NCBI GenBank assembly: GCA_026991575.1
Contig: JALXBF010000131.1
Coordinates: 1 to 47,465, forward strand
Source of the DNA: Planctomycetota bacterium
GTDB taxonomy: Bacteria; Planctomycetota; Planctomycetia; JALXBF01
Reading direction: 5' to 3'
Length of the DNA stretch: 47,465 nt
Translations under genes and position numbers: made by a program
The notes under the pieces: model-generated
The model's database searches: none
What the model was told of the DNA's origin: nothing
The model's input: the letters and a program-made list of their open reading frames with translations, nothing else
Shown here: positions 8,166 through 17,307 of the stretch, in pieces
How the letters are laid out: every line of letters begins with the position of its first letter
Numbering within the stretch: position 1 is the first letter of the stretch

Positions 8166-9605
8166 ATGGTTGAGCGTGAAGTCCATGTGGACGTAGCCGT
8201 CGTCGGTGCCGGTCCAGGTGGTTATGCAGCGGCGTTTACGGCCGCAGACCACGGCCTTCGCGTCGCCCTGATCGATCGCGAGTCTGATCTGGGGGGTGTC
8301 TGCCTGCTACGCGGGTGCGTTCCATCCAAGGCGCTGATCGCTGTTGCCCGGCTCGTTGAGCAGCTGCGCGCAGGAGCCGCGTGTGGCATCCGATGTTCGG
8401 GTGGCGTGACGGTCGACTTGCCGCAGCTGAAGCATTGGAAGGACGGGATCGTAACCAGAATGGCGCGTGGCTTGCGTGAGCTGGCTCGCGCGCGCCGCGT
8501 AACGGTGCTCCGCGGTACCGCACGCCTTCGCAGGGACATTGTCCCGAAGCTTGTTGTGACCCGGCCCGACGGCAACGTCGATCTCATTGCTGCCCGCCAC
8601 GTGGTGCTTGCGACCGGCTCAGAACCGGCCGTGCCGCCAGCCGTTGAGCTGGACGGACGGGTTGTCGTGACAAGTGAGCAGGTTCTGAATCTGGAGCGTT
8701 GCCCGCGCCGCGTGCTGGTCATCGGCGGCAGCTACATCGGGTTGGAATTGGGCCGGTGCCTTCGCACGTTCGGCGCGGACGTTACGGTGGTGGAAATGCT
8801 GCCGACTATCCTGCCGGGCTTCGATCCGGATCTGGTACGGCCGGTGGAGCGGCGGCTGAAGAAGCTGGGCATCGGGCTGCGGCTGAACACGCGTGTCGAG
8901 CAGGTGCGGGTAGTGGGCGACGAGGCGGAAGTGCGGTTTGCGGGCGGCCACGCCGTTGCCCGCTATGACCTGGTGCTCGTAGCCACGGGACGTCGACCGG
9001 CCACAGCGTCGCTTGGCCTGGCCGAGGCGGGGGTGCTATGCGATGAGAGAGGGTTCGTGGTGACGGACGGCAGCATGCGGACGTCCCGGCCCGGGGTGTA
9101 TGCGATTGGTGATTGTCGTGGTGGTCTGATGCTGGCGCACAAGGCACGGGCTGAGGGGGTGCAGGTGGCACGGCAGCTGGCCGGCAAGCCGCCTCGGGCC
9201 GACGCGCCCGTGCCCGCGGTGGCCTTTACGGACCCGGAGGTGGCCTGTGTCGGGATGACCGAGCGGCAGGCCGAGGCGTTGGGGTTGGTGCCTGAGGAGG
9301 TGCGCATCGAACGGTTCCCGCTGGCTGCCGTGGCGCGGGCTGCGATTGCCGGTGCCCCAGACGGGCTGGTCAAGGTGGTGGTGGAACGCGGGTCAGGTCG
9401 GGTGCTTGGCGTGGGGGTCGTGGGGCCGGAGGCGGGTGAGCTGATTGCGGAGGCGTCGCTGGCGGTGGCGGCCGGGGTGACGGTGGCTGAGTGGGCCGAG
9501 ACGATTCATCCGCATCCGTCGCTGGCCGAATCGTTCGAGGAGTTGGCCGCGTTGGTGGAAGGCAGCACGGTGCATCTGTACAAGCCGCCCCGCGCACGAC
9601 GTTGA
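8166..9605 (+). CDS. lpdA: Dihydrolipoyl dehydrogenase (class I FAD disulfide oxidoreductase)
   Basis: 479 residues from ATG 8166, preceded by AAGGAG at an ideal distance. An N-terminal Rossmann motif VVGAGPGGYAAA binds FAD, followed by the redox-active disulfide GGVCLLRGCVPSK (Cys46, Cys51). A second nucleotide-binding motif VIGGSYIGLELG binds NAD; next come the FAD motif GVYAIGDC and the C-terminal dimerisation domain with the HPHPSLAESFEE catalytic His-Glu pair. These mark E3 of 2-oxoacid dehydrogenase or glycine cleavage complexes, although no E1/E2 genes are nearby. A related flavin disulfide reductase of the same class cannot be fully excluded, but HPHPSL..S..E argues for lipoamide. It is divergent from larC. 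Confidence 0.9.
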   Translation: MVEREVHVDVAVVGAGPGGYAAAFTAADHGLRVALIDRESDLGGVCLLRGCVPSKALIAVARLVEQLRAGAACGIRCSGGVTVDLPQLKHWKDGIVTRMARGLRELARARRVTVLRGTARLRRDIVPKLVVTRPDGNVDLIAARHVVLATGSEPAVPPAVELDGRVVVTSEQVLNLERCPRRVLVIGGSYIGLELGRCLRTFGADVTVVEMLPTILPGFDPDLVRPVERRLKKLGIGLRLNTRVEQVRVVGDEAEVRFAGGHAVARYDLVLVATGRRPATASLGLAEAGVLCDERGFVVTDGSMRTSRPGVYAIGDCRGGLMLAHKARAEGVQVARQLAGKPPRADAPVPAVAFTDPEVACVGMTERQAEALGLVPEEVRIERFPLAAVARAAIAGAPDGLVKVVVERGSGRVLGVGVVGPEAGELIAEASLAVAAGVTVAEWAETIHPHPSLAESFEELAALVEGSTVHLYKPPRARR

Positions 9606-9625
9606 CCGCGGCATGGTTGGCTGGC

Positions 9626-9654
9626 TTGCTGGCGGGTAGGGAGCTGATTATTAT
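9626..9654 (+). promoter_or_regulatory. Candidate tetR operon promoter
   Basis: TTGCTG (9626-9631), a 17-base spacer and TATTAT (9649-9654) end exactly where the operator palindrome begins, 38 bases upstream of the tetR start. A repressor bound there would cover the transcription start. Confidence 0.6.
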
Positions 9655-9674
9655 GTGACTGACTGGTCAGTCAC
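9655..9674. promoter_or_regulatory. TetR-type operator palindrome
   Basis: GTGACTGAC and GTCAGTCAC form a perfect 9-bp inverted repeat around a central TG, directly after the -10 and 17 bases before tetR. The size and symmetry fit a TetR-family dimer site. Autoregulation of the efflux operon is inferred. Confidence 0.8.
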
Positions 9675-9691
9675 CGAACGGAGCCCAGACC

Positions 9692-10339
9692 ATGGCAACC
9701 AGGACCAAGCGGCCAGTGGGCAGACCGCCGGACGAGCTGCTCAGGGCCCGACGACGACACGAACTGCTGCACGCCGCCATCGAAGTCTTCGCCCGCCAGG
9801 GCTACCAACGCACCGAGGTGCAGCAGATTGCCGATGCCGCCGGCGTGGCCAAAGGCACCGTCTACCGCTACTTCCCGTCCAAAGAAGCCCTGTTCCTCGC
9901 AGCTGCAGACTACGCCATGCAAGCCCTCACCCAGTGTGTCGACGAAGCCGTGCAGGCAGTCGAGGACCCGATCGACCGCCTGCGCACCGCCGCCCACGCC
10001 GTGGCCGACTACTTCCAACGCTACCCCGAGCGGATCGAGCTGCTCGCCCAGGAGCGTGCGGAGTTCCGGGGCGAGATCCCCCCGACGCACCTGATCTATC
10101 GCGAACGTCGTCGTGAACGATTCGAAGCCACCATCCGACGTGCGATCCAACAAGGACGGCTGCCCCAGGTCCGGGTCCGGTCCCTGGCCAACGCCCTCTA
10201 CTACCTCCTGTTCGGTGCCATCCTCTGCGGCAGCGTCGAGCGCACGCCACGACAGTTGCGCAAAGCAGTGTGCGAAGCCTTCGACGCGGTGCTCGCCGCA
10301 CTGGACCGAGGCCAACCGAACCAACAGCCAACGGGCTAA
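9692..10339 (+). CDS. TetR/AcrR-family transcriptional repressor
   Basis: 215 residues. The N-terminal helix-turn-helix reads ELLHAAIEVFARQGYQRTEVQQIA then GVAKGTVYRYFPSKEALF, the classical TetR DNA-binding signature, near residues 25-70. The C-terminal helical domain resembles TetR_C regulators of efflux operons. An unusually basic N-terminus (RTKRPVGRPP) could add minor-groove contacts. It is the first gene of an operon, with the adaptor start five bases after its stop, and it has a palindromic operator overlapping its own promoter. It is therefore most likely a self-repressor of the following RND pump, released by a pump substrate. The inducer cannot be read from the sequence. Confidence 0.93.
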   Translation: MATRTKRPVGRPPDELLRARRRHELLHAAIEVFARQGYQRTEVQQIADAAGVAKGTVYRYFPSKEALFLAAADYAMQALTQCVDEAVQAVEDPIDRLRTAAHAVADYFQRYPERIELLAQERAEFRGEIPPTHLIYRERRRERFEATIRRAIQQGRLPQVRVRSLANALYYLLFGAILCGSVERTPRQLRKAVCEAFDAVLAALDRGQPNQQPTG

Positions 10340-10344
10340 CCGGT

Positions 10345-11721
10345 ATGAAACACACTCTGCTGCTAGTGACGAACCTGCTTGCAGCGGTCTTCGTCCTGGC
10401 GATCACTCCCGGCTGCAGCCGTAGCCGGGCCGATCAGGATACGGTTGCACCCTTGATGGCCGAGCCCGAACCGATCACGGTGCGGGTCCAGCCGGTGCGC
10501 TCTGCGGTTGTCGAGGAACCGTTTGAGGCCATCGGGAACCTGGTGCCGCTGAAGCGGTCGGTGATCTACACGCAGGTGGATGGCACGGTGCGCTCCGTAG
10601 CGAAATCCCCGCGCCCGTTGCCCGTGGTGGTCGACGGCAAGCGGATCGACTATCCGCTGAGTGTCGACATCGGTGTGCCGGTGCGCAAGGGCGACGTGGT
10701 GATCCAGTTGGAGCCGCGCCCGTACGAGTTGGCGGTGCGCGAGGCCGAAAAGCGGCTCGCCCGCGCACAGCGGGAACTGGCCAGGCTGCTGGCCTGGCAG
10801 CGCCCCGAGGAAATCCGCCAGTTGCGCGCTGCCGTCGAGGCGGCCGCCGCCGAATTGAAGCTCGAACAGAGCACGCTGGAGCGGTATCGACGGCTGCGGG
10901 AACAAGGCGCAGTGAGCGAGGAGGAGTTTCAGCGCCAGGCGACGCGGGTCCAGTTGGCTGCAGCTCGTCATGAACAGCTCTCCGCTCAGCTTGCCATCGC
11001 GGAAGCGGGACCGACCCCCGAAGAGATCGCCGTGGCGGAGGCGGCAGTCGAACAGGCCGAGGCCGCGCTGGCACTGGCCAAGTACCGCTTGGAGCGGACC
11101 ACCGTGCGCGCCCCCTACGACGGGGTGATCACCGAGTTCTTCGTGGCCGAAGGGGAGCACGTCCTGGCGGCGCCGCGGACCAAGCTGTTCGAAATCGTCA
11201 TGGACCAGATCCTGGTCGCTCAGGTCAACGTGCCCGAGCGGTACCTGGGCCTGATTGCGCCGGGCGACAAGGTCACGCTCCGTGTCGTTAACCGAGATGA
11301 GCCGTTCGAAGGCACTGTGGCGTTTGTCAACGGCAAAGTCGACCACCTGACCAGGACGTTCCGCGTGCGGATCGGGGTCGATAACCGCAGCCGCACGCTG
11401 AAGCCCGGACAGTACGTCCGGGTCCGGTTCCGGCTGCGCTCGCAACAGCCCGGGCCGGTGGTGCCTGTCGCAGCGCTGCGGTACGAAGAGGGCGATCCGG
11501 TTGTCTACGTGCTGGACGGCAACGTCGCCCGCAAGAGGCACATTCGGCTCGGATTGCAGGGCAGGGCGGTGGCGCAGGTGATCGAGGGCCTTGCCGCCGG
11601 AGAACCGCTTATTACCGATCCGGTGGACCTGCTGGCCGACGGGATGCCGGTCCGGCTGGCCCACCAGGACCGCAGCAATGCCGGTGAACCCGTGGCGCGC
11701 AACACGAACGCGCGGCAATGA
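10345..11721 (+). CDS. RND efflux periplasmic adaptor lipoprotein (MFP/HlyD family)
   Basis: 458 residues from ATG 10345. A signal peptide ends in a lipobox-like ITPGC, predicting a lipid-anchored adaptor like AcrA. Following the family order are a first half-lipoyl/barrel segment, a long coiled-coil hairpin (roughly residues 125-240, rich in Ala, Glu, Arg and Gln), the second lipoyl half with RTTVRAPYDGVITEFFVAEGE, a beta-barrel and a membrane-proximal domain. A small insertion near residues 85-105 (SPRPLPVVVDGKRIDYPL) interrupts the first lipoyl half and is not typical of AcrA. The stop overlaps the permease start as ATGA. No outer-membrane channel gene follows, so a shared TolC-type protein would be needed. 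Confidence 0.9.
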   Translation: MKHTLLLVTNLLAAVFVLAITPGCSRSRADQDTVAPLMAEPEPITVRVQPVRSAVVEEPFEAIGNLVPLKRSVIYTQVDGTVRSVAKSPRPLPVVVDGKRIDYPLSVDIGVPVRKGDVVIQLEPRPYELAVREAEKRLARAQRELARLLAWQRPEEIRQLRAAVEAAAAELKLEQSTLERYRRLREQGAVSEEEFQRQATRVQLAAARHEQLSAQLAIAEAGPTPEEIAVAEAAVEQAEAALALAKYRLERTTVRAPYDGVITEFFVAEGEHVLAAPRTKLFEIVMDQILVAQVNVPERYLGLIAPGDKVTLRVVNRDEPFEGTVAFVNGKVDHLTRTFRVRIGVDNRSRTLKPGQYVRVRFRLRSQQPGPVVPVAALRYEEGDPVVYVLDGNVARKRHIRLGLQGRAVAQVIEGLAAGEPLITDPVDLLADGMPVRLAHQDRSNAGEPVARNTNARQ

Positions 11722-14700
11722 ACCTGTCACATGGAGCAATTCGCAGGCCGGTTGCCACGCTGATGGCCGCCTCGGCACTGGTCGTCTTCGGGCTGATCTC
11801 CTGGGGGCGGCTACCGGTGAGCCTGTTCCCAGACGTGGACATCCCCGTCGTTACGGTCACGGTCATCTACGAAGGGGCCGCACCGGAGACGGTCGAGACC
11901 GACGTTACGGATGTCATCGAAGAGGCGGTGAACACGATCGGCGGCGTAAAGACGATTCGCTCGGAGAGCACCGAGGGAATGGCACAGATTTTCATCGAGT
12001 TTGAGCTGGAGACCGACGTGGACGTCGCCGTCCAGGAGGTCCGCGACCGGATCGCAGCCGTTCGTTTTGACCTGCCGCCGGAGATCAAACCACCGATCAT
12101 CGAGAAGTTCGACCCGGACTCGGCGCCCATCCTGGCAATTGTGCTGGCCGGTCCTGCGCCGATTCGGGAGCTGACGCGATTCGCCGACGACATCCTGAAG
12201 CCTCGCCTCGAGGCGGTGCCGGGCGTCGGTGCGGTGCGCATCGTTGGGGGACGCGAGCGAGAGGTGCGCATCTGGTGCCGGCTCGACGACCTGTACCGCT
12301 TTGGCATCACCGCCCAGGACGTGGTCGACGCGCTGCGCAGCGGACACGTCGAAGTGCCGGGGGGGCGATTGGAGTTGGCCACGCGCGAGATTGTCGTCAA
12401 GACCGATGCCGAGGCCAGACAGGTGTCCGACTTTGCCAACATCGTGATCGCCTATCGGAACTTCGTGCCTATCTATCTGAAGGACGTTGCCACGGTAGAG
12501 GATGGCGAGGAGCCGGCCCGTAGCCTGTCGCGGTTGAACGGTCAACCGGCCGTGTCGTTAATGGTGCGGCGCCAGTCGGGCACGAATCTGGTGGCGGTGG
12601 CCGAGCGGGTCAAAAAGGAGCTACGGCGGATTCAAGCGGGGGGGCTTCCGGAAGGCTACACGCTGACCCTTGCTCAGGACCTCAGCGTCTTCGTACGCCA
12701 GTCGGTGGCTGAAGCGCAGCGTGAGCTGTTCCGCGCAGCGCTACTGGCTGTGCTCGTCGTGCTCGTGTTCCTCCGATCGCTCCGCGGGGCCTTCGTGGTT
12801 GCGATGACGATCCCCACGACCATCATCGGCAGCTACGCGGCCATGTACGCGTTCGGCTTCAGCGCGAACATGATGAGCATGCTCGCGCTGACGATCTCCG
12901 TCGGCATGATCATCGACGATTCGATCGTAGTGCTGGAGAACGTCTACCGGCACATGGAAGAGGGCCAGGGCCCGTTGGCGGCAGCTTTTGCCGCGATGCA
13001 TGAGATCGGCTTTGCGGTCGTGGTCACCTCCGTGGCCATCTGCGCCGTGTTCCTACCAGTGGCCTTCATGCGCGGCATCGTGGGCCGTTTCTTCTATGAG
13101 TTTGGCCTGACGGTGACCTTCGCGGTCGTCATCTCAACGACGGTGGCCCTGACGCTGTCGCCCATGCTCTGCTCCCGCCTGCTTCGGCTGGGGACCGCCA
13201 ATAGCCGACTGGTTCGCTGGAGCGAGTTGCTGTTTGTGGCCATCGAGCGGGGCTATGCGCGTGCGATCGCCTGGGTGTTACGGCTCCGCTGGCTGACACT
13301 GCTGGCCGCGGCGGCTTTCTTTGCGTTCAGCCTGACGCTCGCCGGCCGGCTCGGCAAGGAATTCGTCCCCGAGCAGGATGAGTCGCAGTTCAACGTGCAG
13401 GTGCAAACACCCCTTGGATCGACTCTCCAGCAAACGGCTGCGATCACAGAGGAGCTGGAGCGTCGACTGCGCAAACTGCCGGGCGTCCGATCGCTGTTTA
13501 CCACGATCGGTGCCGGGATGGAGGGCCGCGTCAATGTTGCCACGATCCTGGTTCAGCTGGTGCCGCGTGAGGAACGGCCGTTGAGTCAACAGCAGATCAT
13601 GCAGCTTGCACGTCGCCAGCTTGCCCCGTTCACGCACCTGAAGATCAGCGTCGAGAACATTCCGCGCGTCAGCGGTGGCGGTTTCCGGGCGGCACCGATT
13701 CAGTACAACCTTCGGGGGCCGGATCTGGACCAGTTGGTCCGGCTCGCACGCCGCACGGCTGAACGCATGCGCCGCGTGCCCGGCATCGTGGATGTCAATT
13801 TGAGCTATGAGTCCGGCAAGCCGCAGCTTCAAATCGTCCCCGACCGGACGCGGGCTCGAGATCTGGGGTTCGACCCACGCAAGATCGGCCGCACAGTGCG
13901 CCTGCTCGTGGGGGGCGAGGAAGTTGCCGAGTACGAAGAGGGCGGTAAGCGCTACGACGTACGGCTCCGGCTGGCCGGATCGGACCGCGAGCGGGTGCAG
14001 GCGGTCCGCATGCTGCCTCTGAGGACCGCAACAGGCGATCTAGTCCAACTGCAGCAGGTGGCCGACGTGCGGCTCGCAGTCGGTCCGATGCAGATCGACC
14101 GTCAGGACCGTCGTCGCCAGGTCACCGTGATGGCAAACCTCGAACCGGGCATGCCGCTCGGGCAGGCCATGGCCCGCATCCGGGAGCTGGAGCGAACGGT
14201 GCGGATGCCGGCAACAGTGGAGACGGTCTTCACCGGTGCAGGGGAGCTGATGACGGAGTCGTTCGAGAGCATCAATTTCAGCCTGTTCCTGGCCGTCGTA
14301 CTCATCTACATGACGCTCGCCGCCCAGTTCGAGAGCTTTGTCCAACCGCTGGTCATCATGGTCTCGCTGCCGCTGTCCGTTGGTGGTGCCTTCGTCGCAC
14401 TGCTGTTGGCCGACCGTACGCTGAACGTTTTCAGCATGATTGGCATGATCATGCTCATGGGGCTCGTGACCAAGAATGCCATCCTCCTGATCGATCGCAC
14501 CAACCAATTGCGCCGCGAAGGACTCGCGCCGGATGATGCCCTGCGGAAAGCCGGTGCCCAGCGGCTCCGGCCCATTCTGATGACGGCACTGTCGACCATG
14601 GCCGGCATGCTGCCCGTGGCTCTGGGCACGGGAGCAGGATCGGAGACCCGTGGTCCGATGGGACTGTGCGTGCTGGGCGGTATGATCAGCTCCACGCTGC

Positions 14701-14780
14701 TGACGCTGTTTGTCGTCCCGGCCCTCTACAGCGTGTTGACGCGGCACGGTGGCGGTAACCAGAAGCCGGTGGCAGGCTAG
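11718..14780 (+). CDS. RND multidrug efflux permease (HAE-1/AcrB-MdtBC type)
   Basis: 1020 residues, the normal RND length. TM1 (PVATLMAASALVVFGLISWG) is followed by the large periplasmic porter loop beginning SLFPDVDIPVVTVTVIYEGA, a TM2-6 block, a second porter loop and TM8-12. The proton-relay pair is present in TM4 as IIDDSIVVLEN (Asp400, Asp401), which is the drug-efflux (HAE) type, not the metal (HME) pattern; the TM10 Lys-containing stretch is GLVTKNAILLID. It exports substrates by proton antiport as a trimer with the upstream adaptor. Start ATG 11718 is translationally coupled to the adaptor stop. Regulation is presumably by the TetR protein at the head of the operon. The substrate is unknown. 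Confidence 0.94.
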   Translation: MNLSHGAIRRPVATLMAASALVVFGLISWGRLPVSLFPDVDIPVVTVTVIYEGAAPETVETDVTDVIEEAVNTIGGVKTIRSESTEGMAQIFIEFELETDVDVAVQEVRDRIAAVRFDLPPEIKPPIIEKFDPDSAPILAIVLAGPAPIRELTRFADDILKPRLEAVPGVGAVRIVGGREREVRIWCRLDDLYRFGITAQDVVDALRSGHVEVPGGRLELATREIVVKTDAEARQVSDFANIVIAYRNFVPIYLKDVATVEDGEEPARSLSRLNGQPAVSLMVRRQSGTNLVAVAERVKKELRRIQAGGLPEGYTLTLAQDLSVFVRQSVAEAQRELFRAALLAVLVVLVFLRSLRGAFVVAMTIPTTIIGSYAAMYAFGFSANMMSMLALTISVGMIIDDSIVVLENVYRHMEEGQGPLAAAFAAMHEIGFAVVVTSVAICAVFLPVAFMRGIVGRFFYEFGLTVTFAVVISTTVALTLSPMLCSRLLRLGTANSRLVRWSELLFVAIERGYARAIAWVLRLRWLTLLAAAAFFAFSLTLAGRLGKEFVPEQDESQFNVQVQTPLGSTLQQTAAITEELERRLRKLPGVRSLFTTIGAGMEGRVNVATILVQLVPREERPLSQQQIMQLARRQLAPFTHLKISVENIPRVSGGGFRAAPIQYNLRGPDLDQLVRLARRTAERMRRVPGIVDVNLSYESGKPQLQIVPDRTRARDLGFDPRKIGRTVRLLVGGEEVAEYEEGGKRYDVRLRLAGSDRERVQAVRMLPLRTATGDLVQLQQVADVRLAVGPMQIDRQDRRRQVTVMANLEPGMPLGQAMARIRELERTVRMPATVETVFTGAGELMTESFESINFSLFLAVVLIYMTLAAQFESFVQPLVIMVSLPLSVGGAFVALLLADRTLNVFSMIGMIMLMGLVTKNAILLIDRTNQLRREGLAPDDALRKAGAQRLRPILMTALSTMAGMLPVALGTGAGSETRGPMGLCVLGGMISSTLLTLFVVPALYSVLTRHGGGNQKPVAG

Positions 14781-14951
14781 GCCGTGCACGTCGCTCGGGC
14801 CACGAACACCGCACCCTCGGGCCGATGTGCGACGGTGCCAGCAGTGCACGCGGGCTGCCGGGCGTCGGCGGGCTGAGGCGTCCGCGCGGCCGGGGTGCAT
14901 TCGGTGCACGTCTCTAGAATGTTGCGGGGGACAGTGACGGAGGCGCGACGC

Positions 14952-16349
14952 GTGAACACGAAGCGGGTGCACGTGATTGGGGCAGGGCTTGCCGGTACGG
15001 AGGCAGCGATGGCGGCCGCGCGGCAAGGCGTGCGGGTGGTGCTCTACGAGATGCGGCCGCGGAAGATGACGCCCGCCCACCGTTCCGGCAAGTTCGCCGA
15101 ACTGGTCTGCTCCAATTCCCTGGGCGGTGAGCAGCCTGCCAATGCCAAGGGGTTGCTGCAGGCTGAGATGCGCCGCGCGGGGTCGGTCGTCATGTGCGCC
15201 GCGGACACTGCACGCGTGCCTGCCGGCGGCGCACTGGCCGTGGACCGGGAACGGTTCGCGGATCAGGTAACGGCCCTCATCGAAGCTGAACCGCTCATCG
15301 AGGTCCGTCGCGAGGAGGTCACCGAGCTGCCGCCCGACGGGATCGTCGTCCTCGCCACCGGGCCGCTGACCTCCGACGCACTGGCCAACGCACTGCGTCA
15401 GATCATCCCCGCTGAACACTTCCTGGCCTACTACGATGCGGCGGCACCGGTTGTACTGGGCGAGACCATCAACTATTCGATCGTGTTTCGCGGTGGCCGA
15501 TTCGAGCAGCCCGACGACTACCTGAACTGCCCCCTGACGGCCGAGGACTACAAGCGGCTGCACGAGGCGATCCTGCAAGCACGCAAGCACGTGCCCCACG
15601 AATGGGAGCACCTGGAGTACTTCGAGGGATGCATGCCCATCGAGGAGCTTGCCCGCCGTGGCTACCTGACCTTGCGCTTCGGTCCGCTGCGTCCCGTCGG
15701 GCTTCGCGACCCGCGCACCGGCCAGGAACCGTTTGCCGTGGTTCAGCTCCGCCAGGAAGACCTGGCGGGGCGGCTGTGGAGCCTGGTCGGTTTTCAGACC
15801 GGGCTGAAGTGGCCCGATCAGAAGACGATCGTGCGCACGATTCCTGGCCTGGAACAGGCCGAGATCGTTCGCTACGGCGTGATGCACCGGAACACATACC
15901 TGAACGCACCGGCTCTCCTGGATGCCACGCTGCGCATGCGGCACCAGGCGCGGCTGTTCGTTGCGGGCGTGCTCTGCGGGGTGGAGGGCTATCTGGAGTC
16001 GGCAGCGACCGGTTGGCTTGCCGGACTGAACGCCGCGCGCGTCGCCCAGGGACGGGAGCCCGTGGTGCCGCCGGAAGTGTCCATGCTTGGGGGCCTGGTC
16101 CGGTTCCTGGCCACGGCACGCCCGGAGAACTTCCAGCCGATGAATGCCAACTGGGGCCTGGTGCCGGCCGTGCCGGGTAGAAAGAAGGACAAGCGTGCTC
16201 GGAGAGCGTCCATGTACTACCGCGGCGTGACAGCGTTCGAACAGTGGCTGCGCTCGATCGGTTGGACGCCCGCGCATGTGGCCGATACGGCGGCGAACGC
16301 TGCTGCGGTGGAGGCCGCCGTGCTGAAGGCCGACCCAGACGCACAGTAG
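14952..16349 (+). CDS. trmFO: tRNA:m5U54 methyltransferase TrmFO (folate/FAD-dependent)
   Basis: 465 residues. The chosen start is GTG 14952, with GGAGG eight bases upstream. A candidate -10 (TAGAAT, 14915-14920) lies downstream of the far-upstream GTG 14895 and supports the shorter protein. The FAD motif VIGAGLAGTEAAMAAARQG is followed by LYEMRP, the family signature NSLGGEQPANAKGLL, AVDRERFADQVT, and the mid-protein FEGCMPIEELARRGYLTLRFGPLRP that contains a catalytic Cys (GCMP). TrmFO uses methylenetetrahydrofolate and NAD(P)H to make ribothymidine at tRNA position 54 and is found mainly in bacteria lacking TrmA. It is followed after 72 bases by mobB. Confidence 0.95.
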   Translation: MNTKRVHVIGAGLAGTEAAMAAARQGVRVVLYEMRPRKMTPAHRSGKFAELVCSNSLGGEQPANAKGLLQAEMRRAGSVVMCAADTARVPAGGALAVDRERFADQVTALIEAEPLIEVRREEVTELPPDGIVVLATGPLTSDALANALRQIIPAEHFLAYYDAAAPVVLGETINYSIVFRGGRFEQPDDYLNCPLTAEDYKRLHEAILQARKHVPHEWEHLEYFEGCMPIEELARRGYLTLRFGPLRPVGLRDPRTGQEPFAVVQLRQEDLAGRLWSLVGFQTGLKWPDQKTIVRTIPGLEQAEIVRYGVMHRNTYLNAPALLDATLRMRHQARLFVAGVLCGVEGYLESAATGWLAGLNAARVAQGREPVVPPEVSMLGGLVRFLATARPENFQPMNANWGLVPAVPGRKKDKRARRASMYYRGVTAFEQWLRSIGWTPAHVADTAANAAAVEAAVLKADPDAQ

Positions 16350-16421
16350 CCGTGCCTGGCCTTTGCCCGTGTGAGAAATGGGATCAGTCGGAAAGCGTGC
16401 CGAATTGCGTGAGAGCAAGAC

Positions 16422-16937
16422 GTGAGGCGAGTCCACATCATCGGTCGTAAGAACAGCGGTAAGACAACGTTGATCACCGAATTGGTTCGTTACCTGTCGG
16501 CCCGCGGCTACCGCGTCGGTACGATCAAACACACCCACCACCAGCACGAGCTCGATACCCCGGGCAAGGATTCGCACAGGCATCGCGAAGCTGGGGCGGC
16601 ACCGGTGGGAATCATCGCGCGGAACATGACGGCGGTCTTCTGTCCCGCCACGGAAGGTGAACCGAAAGAAGAGCGGTATCGCCGCATGGCACCGCTATTC
16701 GCCGGCTGTGACGTGGTGCTGGTCGAAGGGGATCTCCAAACGGATCAGCCAAAAATGGAGGTCTGGCGCGCAGCAACGGGCAATGAGCCCGTAGCGTGTT
16801 CGGACAGCTCGGTCCGCTATCTGATCACCGACGACGAGCCTCCGCCATGCGCAACACCGCGCCTGCCACGAAGCGAGCTGTCGGCGGTAGCGCATGCTGT
16901 GCTGGAACTTGCAGGACTAAACATCCGGACGGACTGA
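16422..16937 (+). CDS. mobB: Molybdopterin-guanine dinucleotide biosynthesis protein MobB
   Basis: 171 residues from GTG 16422. The N-terminal P-loop GRKNSGKTTLITELV and the switch-like GYRVGTIKHTHHQHELDTPGKDSHRHREAGA are the MobB signature (the TIKHxHH...D..GKDS..H..AGA pattern). VVLVEGDLQ marks the Walker B region. MobB is a GTP-binding helper that assists MobA in attaching GMP to molybdopterin. It points to a bis-MGD or MGD molybdoenzyme elsewhere in the genome. It sits downstream of trmFO on the same strand, with no functional link apparent. Confidence 0.93.
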   Translation: MRRVHIIGRKNSGKTTLITELVRYLSARGYRVGTIKHTHHQHELDTPGKDSHRHREAGAAPVGIIARNMTAVFCPATEGEPKEERYRRMAPLFAGCDVVLVEGDLQTDQPKMEVWRAATGNEPVACSDSSVRYLITDDEPPPCATPRLPRSELSAVAHAVLELAGLNIRTD

Positions 16938-17307
16938 GCTGGTGACCGATCAGATCCCGGCAGGGCGTTGCGGCGTGTACCCGCCCTACCGGTCCCACGG
17001 GCTCTGGTGGCTGCAGCACCACCTCATTTCCGTGACCATCCAGGTCCTGGCCGGTTGGGCTGGTAAGGTGCGGATGGTCGCTGGCCGTCGTGCCTGGCGA
17101 GACTGGCGTGGGCCATAGCAGATCGCGGCGGATGAGCGGACGTATGCGCTGGACAGCCGGCGGCAATGGGCTATGGTTGAATGACGTGTCTTGGGGCGCG
17201 CAATGGTGCGTCGCCGCATCCGTCGCTGATCGGGGGGCCAAGCGGGGGATACGGCCTCGGGGGACACGCCATCGTCTGAGTCGCCATCGTCCGGGGGAGG
17301 TACAGAG
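16938..17307. other. Intergenic region between mobB and small membrane protein
   Basis: 370 bases without a convincing gene. It contains a 58-codon open frame (16942-17118) without a clear ribosome site or family match, and a candidate promoter at 17150-17177. No structured RNA was recognised. Confidence 0.5.
17150..17177 (+). promoter_or_regulatory. Candidate promoter for the 122-residue membrane protein
   Basis: TGGACA (17150-17155), a 16-base spacer and TATGGT (17172-17177) lie about 130 bases before the ATG at 17308. Confidence 0.4.

Noticed and set aside
10363-11778. A 471-codon minus-strand frame over the efflux adaptor gene.
   Set aside because: Antisense shadow of a clear MFP protein, with no start signal or domain.
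14895-14951. Longer trmFO start at GTG 14895.
   Set aside because: It would overlap a possible -10, and it lacks a ribosome site; GTG 14952 has GGAGG eight bases upstream and the flavin motif right after.
14040-16583. An 847-codon open frame on the minus strand across the RND permease, trmFO and mobB.
   Set aside because: It is antisense to three strongly supported genes. Its composition (His/Arg/Gln-rich) is that of a GC-rich shadow frame, with no recognisable domain.
16942-17118. A 58-codon frame directly after mobB.
   Set aside because: It starts with GTG without a good ribosome site and shows no membrane, signal or family feature, so evidence is too weak.
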